From contig DBRU01000100.1 of NCBI GenBank assembly GCA_002306375.1, forward strand, positions 1-7,191: 7,191 nucleotides of DNA, in the 5' to 3' direction. Below are positions 1-5,875 of this stretch, piece by piece. A model generated the notes under the pieces. The model had not been told where the DNA came from. It saw nothing but the letters and a program-made list of their open reading frames with translations, and did not search any database. The position numbers and the translations under genes were made by a program. Position 1 is the stretch's first letter, and the number at the start of each line of letters is the position of its first letter. Source of the DNA: Faecalibacterium sp. UBA1360. Its GTDB lineage: Bacteria; Bacillota; Clostridia; Oscillospirales; Ruminococcaceae.

Positions 1-1
1 G

Positions 2-580
2 CTGCCTGCCTCCGAGCTGTTCCCGCGGCTGTTCAACGCCTCGCTGCAGGGCGCGCCGGACTGCGGCGGCCTGGCGCCGGTAAACTACTATTCCGGCGAG
101 GGGGTCACCCACTTTGACGCGGGGCGGCCCTTGCTGGTGCGCGGGCCCCAGAGCGAGCTGACCCTGCCCAACCTTATGCGGGCGCACATCTACTCGGCCA
201 TGGCCACCCTCAAGATCGGGCTGGACATTCTGCGGGGCGAGCAGGTGGCCGTGGACCGCCTGCTGGGCCACGGCGGCCTGTTCAAGACCCCGGGCGTTGC
301 CCAGCGCTACCTGGCGGCGGCGGCCGAAGCCCCGGTCACGGTCATGCAGACCGCCGGCGAGGGCGGCCCCTACGGCATGGCGCTGCTGGCCGGCTACCGC
401 CTGGCGGTGCTGGAAGGCTGCGCGCTGACCCTGGCGGACTATCTGCAACAGCGGATCTTTGCCGATGCCCCCGGCTCCACCCTGGCCCCCGACGCCGCCG
501 ACGTGGCCGGTTTTGCCGATTTTATGCAAGGGTACCAGGCCGCCCTGCACGCCGAGCGCGCCGCCGTGGAGCATTTCTGA
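2..580 (+). CDS. FGGY-family carbohydrate kinase, C-terminal part (5' end outside window)
   Basis: The reading frame is open from the first complete codon to a TGA at 578-580, giving 192 residues with no start in view, so this is the C-terminal end of a larger protein. FGGY kinases phosphorylate sugars such as xylulose or ribulose with ATP in the cytoplasm and are usually about 500 residues, so roughly the last third is visible. The fragment resembles the C-terminal actin-like ATPase domain: a helix with NLMRAHIYSAMATLKIGLDIL (residues 57-77), then a glycine loop GHGGLFKTPG (89-98) where the family has its nucleotide-binding GG motif, and GEGGPYGMALLAGY (119-132) matching the conserved 'GAA.LA' region near the C-terminus. 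The substrate cannot be read from this fragment; xylulokinase-like or ribulokinase-like is the best guess. The gene ends 30 bases before a strong hairpin terminator and converges on the Rsm22-family gene. Confidence 0.75.
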   Translation: MPASELFPRLFNASLQGAPDCGGLAPVNYYSGEGVTHFDAGRPLLVRGPQSELTLPNLMRAHIYSAMATLKIGLDILRGEQVAVDRLLGHGGLFKTPGVAQRYLAAAAEAPVTVMQTAGEGGPYGMALLAGYRLAVLEGCALTLADYLQQRIFADAPGSTLAPDAADVAGFADFMQGYQAALHAERAAVEHF

Positions 581-610
581 TGCAGCAAGGCAACGGCCCT
601 TTTACAGAAC

Positions 611-659
611 AAAGCCGGACCCCGGCAGACGCGGAACCGTCTGCCGGGGTCCGGCTTTT
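611..659. terminator. Bidirectional rho-independent terminator between convergent genes
   Basis: Positions 613-631 pair perfectly with 638-656, a 19-bp GC-rich stem with a 6-base loop. The stem extends by two more A-T pairs (611-612 with 657-658). T residues follow on the plus strand (656-659), and the A run at 611-613 gives a T run on the minus strand. The hairpin lies between the kinase stop (580) and the stop of the minus-strand methyltransferase (677), so it can serve both genes. Confidence 0.9.
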
Positions 660-676
660 GTGCACAGGCGCGGGGG

Positions 677-1639
677 TCACAAGGGGACCAGGTCGCCGCA
701 CTTGGCTTTGCGGGCGGCCCGAAAAGCCTCTTTGTCCTTTTTGGTGACGCTGCGTGTTTCGATGCCGCCGGGGGTGCACAGGGTCAGGGTGATGCGCCCG
801 CTGGCGATCTGGGGGTGGCGCAGCACGCGGGGCGCGCCGGGGGCCGCCGGGGCGCGGGTCACGGCCAGAAAACAATACTTTTCGTCCTCATAGGGGACGT
901 CCGCGTTCTTGAGCTGCTTGTGCAGCCGGCTGCGGGCCACCCGACAGGTGAAATGACACCAGTCCCCGCCCTCCAGCGGGCAGTCGTCCCCGTGGGGGCA
1001 GGGGGCGGCCACAAAGCCCCCCAGCTGCGTCAGCAGGCGGCGGGCCTGGCATATTTGGGCAAAGGCCGCCGGCGTGCCCGGCTCCACGATCAACAGCATG
1101 TGCGCGGCGTGCCGCCACAGCGCCTCCACGGCTTTGCGGCGTTCCGGCTCCGAGAGCTCGTTCAAAGAGTAGGAGGCAATGACCAGGTCATAGGTCGCTT
1201 CGCCTTGCAGGTCGCGCAGGTCTCCCCGGACCCAGCGCACCTTGGGCTCCGGGGGCTGTCCGGCCATCAGCGACCGGCCCAGAGCGATCATGGCGGGCTC
1301 CCGCTCAAGGCAGGTGATCTGCTGCACCGTCTGCGACGATCCGGCAACGGCCCAGGCGGCGGCGCCCACGCCCGCCCCGGCGTCCAGCACCCTGCGCAGG
1401 GGGAACTGCGCGCTGTGCAGGGCGTGGGCCAGGGCCGAGCTTACGGCGCCGTAGGTGGCGGGCATGCGCACGATGGCATAGGCCAGCACGTCGGTGTCGC
1501 CGGTGACCAGGCGTTTGCCCCGACCGCTTTGGTCGCGGTACAATTCGGTCATGGTCCGGGCCGAGCGGATCAGGTCGCCGGTGGGCAGGCCGGCGGCCCG
1601 GGCTTCGATGGCGGCTTTCAGGTTTGCGGGAAGATCCAT
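677..1639 (-). CDS. Rsm22-family small ribosomal subunit methyltransferase-like protein
   Basis: The protein has 320 residues. It has a Rossmann-fold SAM-binding core: motif I VLDAGAGVGAAAW at 84-96, an acidic residue after the second strand in CLERE (110-114), GDLRDL at 139-144, and YDLVIASYSLNEL at 150-162, the motif IV region typical of Rsm22. Downstream, cysteines C214, C220 and C228 (PCPHGDDCPL then WCHF) have the C-x5-C-x7-C spacing known from human METTL17, an Rsm22 homologue that binds a 4Fe-4S cluster. C256 in KYCFLAV is the likely fourth ligand. In mitochondria this family acts as an assembly factor on the small ribosomal subunit; the bacterial role is probably similar but is less well defined. 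The ATG at 1637-1639 follows GTGAGG with a 7-base gap. No clear sigma-A promoter is visible upstream, where a large palindromic element lies. The C-terminal 60 residues are basic, fitting RNA contact. Confidence 0.85.
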   Translation of the reverse strand: MDLPANLKAAIEARAAGLPTGDLIRSARTMTELYRDQSGRGKRLVTGDTDVLAYAIVRMPATYGAVSSALAHALHSAQFPLRRVLDAGAGVGAAAWAVAGSSQTVQQITCLEREPAMIALGRSLMAGQPPEPKVRWVRGDLRDLQGEATYDLVIASYSLNELSEPERRKAVEALWRHAAHMLLIVEPGTPAAFAQICQARRLLTQLGGFVAAPCPHGDDCPLEGGDWCHFTCRVARSRLHKQLKNADVPYEDEKYCFLAVTRAPAAPGAPRVLRHPQIASGRITLTLCTPGGIETRSVTKKDKEAFRAARKAKCGDLVPL

Positions 1640-1646
1640 GTTGGGG

Positions 1647-1652
1647 CCTCAC
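1647..1652 (-). promoter_or_regulatory. Ribosome binding site of the Rsm22-family gene
   Basis: The minus strand reads GTGAGG, then seven bases, then ATG at 1639. This moderate Shine-Dalgarno supports the chosen start. The site lies just 12 bases from the end of the inverted-repeat element at 1665-1872. Confidence 0.6.
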
Positions 1653-1664
1653 TTTACCAGGCGT

Positions 1665-1872
1665 CCGCCGCCAAAAGCGCGAGCGACACAAGAAAACAAA
1701 GGCTCTGCAAGAACTGCGAAGCATCGCAAAATCGCTGCAAAGCGGCAGATGCAAGGCAGAGGGGCGAAGCGCTCCTGCATGGAACGCAAGACCCGATAAC
1801 GCAGCAGACGCCGCTTTGCAGTCAGGATTTTGCGGCTTTGTTTTCTTATGGAACCGCGCCAAAAGGCGGCGG
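1665..1872. repeat. Large imperfect inverted repeat in the intergenic region (possible dispersed element or structured leader)
   Basis: Four blocks pair in order across this non-coding stretch: 1665-1672 with 1865-1872 (8 bp, GCC repeats) plus 1677-1681 with 1855-1859; 1691-1701 with 1836-1846 (11 bp, AGAAAACAAAG); 1725-1733 with 1826-1834 (9 bp); and 1735-1746 with 1810-1821 (12 bp, CTGCAAAGCGGC). The left arm carries an extra stretch of about 23 bases (1702-1724). The 63-base centre has its own smaller hairpin, 1749-1780, closed by ATGCA/TGCAT with an inner GGGGCG/CGCTCC stem. No convincing gene lies here. On the minus strand it would form the leader of the Rsm22-family gene. It could be a non-autonomous mobile element (MITE-like), a dispersed intergenic repeat, or an RNA structure; sequence alone does not decide. 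Confidence 0.7.
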
Positions 1873-1875
1873 GGC

Positions 1876-1919
1876 AAAAAAGGCACAGGCAGAGCCCTTT
1901 GGCGGGCTTTGCCTGTGCC
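1876..1919 (-). terminator. Rho-independent terminator of glgA
   Basis: Positions 1882-1897 pair with 1904-1919 in a 16-bp stem around a 6-base loop. There is one imperfect pair at 1892/1909 (A·C on the minus-strand transcript). The A run at 1876-1881 gives six T on the minus strand immediately after the stem, as expected for termination of glgA, whose stop codon is 40 bases upstream. Confidence 0.88.
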
Positions 1920-1958
1920 GGCGGGGTCAGATGCCGTATGCGGGGCCAAGCGCGGGAT

Positions 1959-3839
1959 TTACCACGGCGTCAGTTCCAGGTACAGGTCCTTGTATTGCCG
2001 GGCCGAATTCTGCCAGGACACGTCCTTGGCCATATCCCGCTGGACCACTTCGTCCCAGTGGTAGCGGTTGATGAAGTATTCGGTCTTGGCGCGGTTGATG
2101 GCGTCCAGCAGCAGGGTGGAATCGTAGCGGTCAAAGGTAAAGCCGTTGCCCTCGCCGCTGAACAGGTTGTAGGGCTCCACGGTGTCCTTCAGGCCGCCGG
2201 TCTCCCGCACGATGGGCAGGGTGCCGTAGTGCATGGCGTTGAGCTGGGTCAGGCCGCAGGGCTCAAAGCGGGAGGGCACCAGCAGCGCGTCGGCGCCCGC
2301 ATAGATGCGGTGGGCGCGGGCTTCGTCGTACTGGATGCAGGCGCTGAACATGCCGCGGTAGGTGTCCTCGTAATAGCGGAAGGTGTCCTCGTACTGCTTG
2401 TCGCCGGTGCCCAGCACCACCACCTGGGTGTTGCCGTCCATCAGCGCCGGGACGATGGCGTTGACCAGGTCCAGGCCCTTCTGGTTGGTCAGGCGGGAGA
2501 TCAGGCCGATGACGAACTTGCCCTGATCCTGCACAAGGCCCAGCTCCTGCTGCAAGGCCAGCTTGTTTTCCCACTTGTGGTCCAGCACGTTGGTGATGTC
2601 GTAATTGACGGCCAGGGCCGGGTCGGTGGCGGGGTTCCACATGCCGTAGTCGATGCCGTTGACGATGCCCCGCAGCTTGTAGCTGTGGTAGCGCAGATGT
2701 TCTTCCAGCTTTTCGCCGTATTCGGGGGTCTGGATCTCCCAGGCGTAGGTGCCGCTGACCGTGGTGATGCGGTCGGCGTAGGCCAGGCCGCCCTTGAGCA
2801 TGTTGGCGTCCTCGTACCCCTGCTTCAGCGCGCCCATGCCGAAGGCTTCGTCGGGCAGGCCGGTCCAGTACTTGATCGTGGGGATGTTGTAAATGCCCTG
2901 GAAGCGCAGGTTGTGGATGGTCAGGATGGTCTTGGCGCGGCCCACCGCGGAATCCTGGAACATGGTGCGCAGATACACGGGCACCAGCGCGGCCTGCCAG
3001 TCATGGCAATGGATGATGTCGGGGATCCAGTTCATGTAATTCAGGGCCGCCAGCGCCGCCTTGCTGAAATAGCAGTACTTGGGGATGTCGTCCACCAGGC
3101 TGATGTAGGGGTTGCCGGAGGAGAAGAACTCCTGGTTGTCGATGAAGTCGTACACCACGCCGTCGCAGATGTACTCCATGATGCCCACATAGTAGCTGCG
3201 GCCGGTCTGGCCCAGGTCCATGTAGAACTCGCCCCGGTAGACCATCTGGTCCTGGTACTTCTGGGGGATGCAGGCGTAGCGGGGCAGAATGACGCGCACG
3301 TCGCAGTTCTGCTTGACCAGTTCCCGGGGCAAAGCGTACATCACGTCGCCCAGACCGCCGGTCTTGACAAAGGGATGGCATTCGGAACCGATAAAGGCGA
3401 TGCTTCTGCGGGGCGTATCATATTCCATGGGGGCTTCCTCCTTGGGTTGCGCCGGCTCTTGCGCAGCGGGCGCGGGCTCGGCGGCGGGTTGGGGCTGTGC
3501 GGCGGCTTCGGGGGCCGGCGCGGCTTCGGGCGCGGGCTGTTCCGCCTTGGGGGCCTCGGCTTCGGGGGCCGGCGCGGCCTTGGTCTTCTTGGGGGCGGCT
3601 TTCGCCTTCTTGGCTGCGGGCTTGGCGGCCTTGGGGGCGGGGGCTTCCGCCTTGGGGGCCTCGGCTTCGGGAGCCGGCGCGGCCTTGGGGGCGGGGTCCT
3701 CCGCCTTGGGGGCTTCGGCGGCTTTGGTCTTCTTGGGGGCGGCTTTCGCCTTCTTGGCCGCGGGCTTCACGGCCTCGGCGGCAGCCGGCGCGGCTTTGGC
3801 CTCGGCCGGCTTTTCGGGTTGCGCTTTTTTCTGTGCCAT
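1959..3839 (-). CDS. glgA: Glycogen synthase (ADP-glucose type, GT5) with repetitive N-terminal extension
   Basis: The enzyme transfers glucose from ADP-glucose to the growing alpha-1,4-glucan of glycogen in the cytoplasm. Of 626 residues, about 145-626 are a complete GT5 catalytic region. Visible hallmarks are the ADP-glucose-binding KTGGLGDV at 159-166, HCHDWQA at 277-283, TIHNLRFQG at 307-315, ISRLTNQKGLDL at 447-458 with R449 and K454 matching E. coli R300 and K305, and RFEPCGLTQLNAMHYGT at 524-540 with E526 and C528 matching E377 and C379. Residues 1-137 are an unusual low-complexity tail of Ala, Lys, Pro and Glu with internal repeats (KPAAKKAKAAPKKTKAA at 25-41 and 73-89). The far start (ATG at 3839) has AAAGGA nine bases upstream. 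A second in-frame ATG (3426-3428, M138) with a perfect Shine-Dalgarno would give a 489-residue protein, close to the 477 of E. coli GlgA. The gene has its own promoter and terminator; no other glycogen gene is adjacent. Confidence 0.95.
   Translation of the reverse strand: MAQKKAQPEKPAEAKAAPAAAEAVKPAAKKAKAAPKKTKAAEAPKAEDPAPKAAPAPEAEAPKAEAPAPKAAKPAAKKAKAAPKKTKAAPAPEAEAPKAEQPAPEAAPAPEAAAQPQPAAEPAPAAQEPAQPKEEAPMEYDTPRRSIAFIGSECHPFVKTGGLGDVMYALPRELVKQNCDVRVILPRYACIPQKYQDQMVYRGEFYMDLGQTGRSYYVGIMEYICDGVVYDFIDNQEFFSSGNPYISLVDDIPKYCYFSKAALAALNYMNWIPDIIHCHDWQAALVPVYLRTMFQDSAVGRAKTILTIHNLRFQGIYNIPTIKYWTGLPDEAFGMGALKQGYEDANMLKGGLAYADRITTVSGTYAWEIQTPEYGEKLEEHLRYHSYKLRGIVNGIDYGMWNPATDPALAVNYDITNVLDHKWENKLALQQELGLVQDQGKFVIGLISRLTNQKGLDLVNAIVPALMDGNTQVVVLGTGDKQYEDTFRYYEDTYRGMFSACIQYDEARAHRIYAGADALLVPSRFEPCGLTQLNAMHYGTLPIVRETGGLKDTVEPYNLFSGEGNGFTFDRYDSTLLLDAINRAKTEYFINRYHWDEVVQRDMAKDVSWQNSARQYKDLYLELTPW
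3437..3443 (-). promoter_or_regulatory. Internal Shine-Dalgarno inside glgA, candidate second translation start
   Basis: The minus strand reads AAGGAGG, eight bases, then ATG at 3426-3428 (M138 of the long form), immediately before the catalytic domain. It is a better match to the anti-Shine-Dalgarno than the site at the first ATG. It also encodes Lys-Glu-Glu in the long frame, so part of the match could be coincidence. Confidence 0.55.
3541..3767. repeat. Direct repeats encoding the GlgA N-terminal tail
   Basis: Two near-perfect direct repeats interleave. Positions 3580-3623 recur at 3724-3767 (44 bases, one mismatch at 3615/3759, 144 bases apart), and 3541-3583 recur at 3646-3688 (43 bases, one mismatch, 105 bases apart). 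Both offsets are multiples of three, so gain or loss of a unit would keep the frame. They encode the basic block (KKAKAAPKKTK) and the acidic block (PAPEAEAPKAE) of the tail. Confidence 0.9.
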
Positions 3840-3848
3840 AACATCTCG

Positions 3849-3854
3849 TCCTTT
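3849..3854 (-). promoter_or_regulatory. Ribosome binding site for the long form of GlgA
   Basis: The minus strand reads AAAGGA with nine bases to the ATG at 3837-3839. This makes the upstream start usable and supports real translation of the N-terminal tail. Confidence 0.6.
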
Positions 3855-3881
3855 CCGTTGGTCCTTCGTCGGTATCGCGAT

Positions 3882-3911
3882 CCCGCAGGCCCCCTGGGGC
3901 GGCCCGGCGGG
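3882..3911 (-). other. GC-rich stem-loop in the glgA leader
   Basis: Positions 3889-3893 pair with 3896-3900 (GCCCC/GGGGC) and 3882-3886 pair with 3907-3911 (CCCGC/GCGGG). Counting from the predicted promoter, the leader is about 140 bases, and this structure sits some 43 bases before the first start codon. No known riboswitch class was recognised. In a GC-rich genome such a stem may arise by chance. Confidence 0.35.
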
Positions 3912-3987
3912 TCCCTGTTCGTGCTGGATGGGGCATCGGGGCCCGGGAAGACGGCTGTCTGCCCGAGCTTTTGGATGCTATGGGAAA

Positions 3988-4016
3988 ATATTAGCATATT
4001 CTCGTCAAAATTACAA
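3988..4016 (-). promoter_or_regulatory. Sigma-A type promoter of glgA
   Basis: On the minus strand TTGTAA (4011-4016), a 17-base spacer, and TAATAT (3988-3993) preceded by TGC form a -35 and an extended -10 element. The expected transcript start is near 3981, about 140 bases before the first start codon. The stretch is strikingly AT-rich against a GC-rich background and lies after the terminator of the upstream transporter gene. Confidence 0.75.
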
Positions 4017-4029
4017 TCACCGAGAATAT
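3996..4029. promoter_or_regulatory. Inverted repeat over the glgA promoter, candidate operator
   Basis: ATATTCTCG (3996-4004) and CGAGAATAT (4021-4029) are perfect 9-bp inverted arms 16 bases apart, straddling the -35 hexamer. The left arm lies inside the promoter spacer. Because the site is upstream of the predicted transcript start, it would act as DNA, as a binding site for a dimeric regulator. The regulator is unknown. Confidence 0.5.
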
Positions 4030-4058
4030 TTTGCATTTGCGCGGAGCCTGGCCGGCGC

Positions 4059-4090
4059 AAAACGCCCCCGTGCCGGGCGGCACGGGGGCG
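4059..4090 (-). terminator. Rho-independent terminator of the MATE gene
   Basis: Positions 4063-4074 pair with 4079-4090, a 12-bp all-GC-type stem with a GGGC loop on the plus strand. On the minus strand four T follow (4059-4062). It starts three bases after the stop codon of the transporter gene and separates it from glgA. Confidence 0.8.
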
Positions 4091-4093
4091 GGG

Positions 4094-5476
4094 TCAGCGT
4101 TGGTCGTTTTGGCGGAAGATGCGCCGCAGCATCAAAAGCCCCATGCTGGCCAGAAACACCTCGGTGATGAACTGGGCAAAGGGCAGGCCGTACAGCGGGT
4201 AGACAAGGTTCATCAAAAACAACAGCGGGATCTCCAGCACGAGCTTGCGGCAGATGGCGAACACCAGGGCGTGGCGGCCCATGCCCAGCGCCTGGAACAC
4301 GCCCACTGCGAGAAAGTCCACGCACAGGAACACAAACCCCAGGCTCATGACCCGCAAAAACCGCGCGCCGTAGGCGATGATCTGTTCGTTGTCCATAAAG
4401 GCGCGGATCATGGCCGGCGCAAAAAGCAGGTACAAGGCGGTCAGGGCCAGCAAAAAGCAGACGATGACCCGCAGGGCGAACAGGATGGCCTGCTTCATGC
4501 GGGGGCGGTCGCCGCTGGCGTAGGTGTAGCTGACCAGCGGCATGATCCCCTGGGAAAAGCCCAGGGCGATCTGCATGGGGATCATGTACAGCTTCTGGCT
4601 GATGCCCATGGCCGCGATGGCGGCGGCCCCGAAGGGCGCCGTGAAGTTGTTGAGCAGGGTGGAGCCCAGCACGTTGAGAAGGTTCTGGATGGAGGCCGGC
4701 ACCCCCACGCCCAGGATGTCCCGCACCTGGGCTCCCGTGAGCCTGCGCAGCTGCATGGGATTCATGGAAACGTAGGTGGCCCCCTTTTTGACGCGGGCCA
4801 GCACAAGGAAGTACAGGCAGGCCACGCAGTTGGACAAAAAGGTGGCCAGGCCCGCGCCCGCCGCGCCCATGTTGAAGCCCCAGGGCAAAATGAAGATGGG
4901 GTCCAGCAGGATGTTCAGGATACAGCCGCTCATGGTGCCGATGCTGGCGTGCAGGGTGCTGCCCTCGCTGCGGACCATGTAGCTCTGCACCACGTTGAGG
5001 ATGGCGGGCAAGGCGCCGAAGCAGACGGTCCAGCCCATATAGCCCATGGTGGCGTCCAGGGTCTGGGCGTCGGTGCCCAGCAGGCGCAGCAGCGGTGTGC
5101 GCAGCACCGTGCATAGCAGCGAAAACAGCAGCCCGCTGGCCAGCGCCCCGTAAAAGCCGAAGGCCGAACAGGTGCGCACCCGGTCGTATTCCCGGGCGCC
5201 CAGGCTGCGGCTCATGGCGCTGGACACCCCCACGCCGAACAGGTTGTTCACGGCGTTGAAGGCCAGGATCACCGGGTACACCAGGGTGACCGCCGCGTTC
5301 TGCACAGGGTCGTTGAGCATGCCCACAAAAAAGGTGTCGGCCAGGTTGTACAGGATCGTGACCAGCGAACTGATGACGATGGGCAGCGACAGCTGCATGA
5401 CGGCGCCGGGCACCGGCATGCGTTCAAACAGATATTCCTTGTCTTTGGTCTGTGCGGCGTTCATGGGCCGGATCAC
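4094..5476 (-). CDS. MATE-family efflux transporter (MepA/NorM-like)
   Basis: This is a 460-residue integral membrane protein, the usual length for the family. MATE proteins export cationic drugs, dyes or metabolites across the cytoplasmic membrane using Na+ or H+ gradients; the substrate here cannot be read from sequence. The two-fold internal repeat is visible. The first half opens with LPIVISSLVTILYNLADTFF (31-50), then VRSEGST (168-174) and GCILNILLDPIFILPWG (184-200). The second half opens with GVPASIQNLLNVLGSTLLNNF (258-278), then GFSQGIMPLVSYTYASGD (306-323), a strongly conserved family segment. Hydrophobic segments follow at about 329-353, 373-397, 403-424 and 430-450, with a basic C-terminus. 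The start shown is GTG (5474-5476), preceded by a purine stretch. An ATG four codons later (5462-5464) is the alternative, giving 456 residues. It is a single-gene unit with its own promoter and terminator, divergent from the alcohol dehydrogenase operon. Confidence 0.93.
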   Translation of the reverse strand: MIRPMNAAQTKDKEYLFERMPVPGAVMQLSLPIVISSLVTILYNLADTFFVGMLNDPVQNAAVTLVYPVILAFNAVNNLFGVGVSSAMSRSLGAREYDRVRTCSAFGFYGALASGLLFSLLCTVLRTPLLRLLGTDAQTLDATMGYMGWTVCFGALPAILNVVQSYMVRSEGSTLHASIGTMSGCILNILLDPIFILPWGFNMGAAGAGLATFLSNCVACLYFLVLARVKKGATYVSMNPMQLRRLTGAQVRDILGVGVPASIQNLLNVLGSTLLNNFTAPFGAAAIAAMGISQKLYMIPMQIALGFSQGIMPLVSYTYASGDRPRMKQAILFALRVIVCFLLALTALYLLFAPAMIRAFMDNEQIIAYGARFLRVMSLGFVFLCVDFLAVGVFQALGMGRHALVFAICRKLVLEIPLLFLMNLVYPLYGLPFAQFITEVFLASMGLLMLRRIFRQNDQR

Positions 5477-5515
5477 ACTCGCTTTCCCGCGCTTGGGCGA
5501 AGGTCTTATCCGGCT

Positions 5516-5544
5516 ATTATACTATAGAAAATCCATTCTGTCAC
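5516..5544 (-). promoter_or_regulatory. Sigma-A type promoter of the MATE gene
   Basis: On the minus strand GTGACA (5539-5544), exactly 17 bases, then TATAAT (5516-5521): a perfect -10 and a -35 one base off consensus. The transcript should begin near 5509, giving a short leader of about 33 bases before the GTG start. A small hairpin (GGGCTG at 5554-5559 with CAGCCC at 5563-5568) lies just upstream, with no assigned role. Confidence 0.85.
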
Positions 5545-5843
5545 CGGGGCGGCGGGCTGGGACAGCCCGGGCTTTGTGTTCCTGGCCGTATTCACGGGGG
5601 GTGATGCGGGTCATGTGCGGCGCGGGGTGGGGGACCTGGGCCGTTGTGCGCCGGATCAAAGCCAAAAAGGACGGCCGGGGCGGGTGACTGTTTGGGCGCG
5701 GCCCTCTGCCTGGGGCGTTTGGCGTGGCCGTGGCGAATGTGTCCGCCGCTGGTTCCGGGTTCTGGCCGCCGGGTTTCCCTCTGATGCTGGGGAACACGCC
5801 ACCCGCTGCGTGGGCAGCTGTGCGGCGCTTCGTCGATTTTGCC
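5545..5843. other. GC-rich intergenic stretch with no supported gene
   Basis: About 300 bases between the promoter of the MATE gene and the AT-rich promoter region of the alcohol dehydrogenase. Short open frames exist on both strands, but none has a Shine-Dalgarno with a start, a recognisable domain or a consistent codon pattern. No tRNA or terminator was seen. It may be a decayed gene or a long upstream region. Confidence 0.5.
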
Positions 5844-5871
5844 AAATTTCTAAAAATATTTAGCTAAATTT
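5844..5871. promoter_or_regulatory. AT-rich dyad upstream of the alcohol dehydrogenase promoter, candidate operator
   Basis: AAATTT and CTAAA (5844-5854) are mirrored by TTTAG (5859-5863) and AAATTT (5866-5871), with a 2-base offset. Within it ATTTAGCTAAAT (5858-5869) is a perfect 12-bp palindrome. The block ends four bases before the -35 hexamer, where an activator or UP-element contact would sit. It is almost free of G and C in a GC-rich genome. Confidence 0.5.
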
Positions 5872-5875
5872 CCAC

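Noticed and set aside
1305..1949. Minus-strand open frame starting before the palindromic element and running into the Rsm22-family gene
   Set aside because: Cys/Arg/Ser-rich translation of the repeat and an out-of-frame part of the methyltransferase gene. It also begins at the hairpin terminator of glgA.
815..2071. A 418-codon plus-strand open frame across the Rsm22-family gene, the palindromic element and the end of glgA
   Set aside because: It crosses two real genes, a terminator and a structured repeat. Composition and lack of a domain mark it as spurious.
3441..3839. Possibility that the GlgA tail is a separate histone-H1-like or HU-type DNA-binding gene
   Set aside because: The basic blocks look similar, but the frame runs without a stop into the glycogen synthase domain, acidic blocks alternate with the basic ones, and there is no folded domain.
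1830..4202. A 790-codon plus-strand open frame antisense to glgA
   Set aside because: It lies opposite a complete, motif-rich glgA. Its Gly/Val/His/Gln-rich translation is the usual product of reading a GC-rich gene backwards, with no domain or Shine-Dalgarno.
4031..5116. Long plus-strand open frame opposite the MATE gene
   Set aside because: His/Gln/Gly-rich shadow without a recognisable domain. The minus strand encodes a complete MATE protein.
5522..5611. Minus-strand peptide starting MTRITPREYGQ, vaguely like the N-terminus of the sporulation protein SpoVAC
   Set aside because: The likeness covers only a few residues, no frame continues the family pattern, there is no Shine-Dalgarno, and the region overlaps the MATE promoter.
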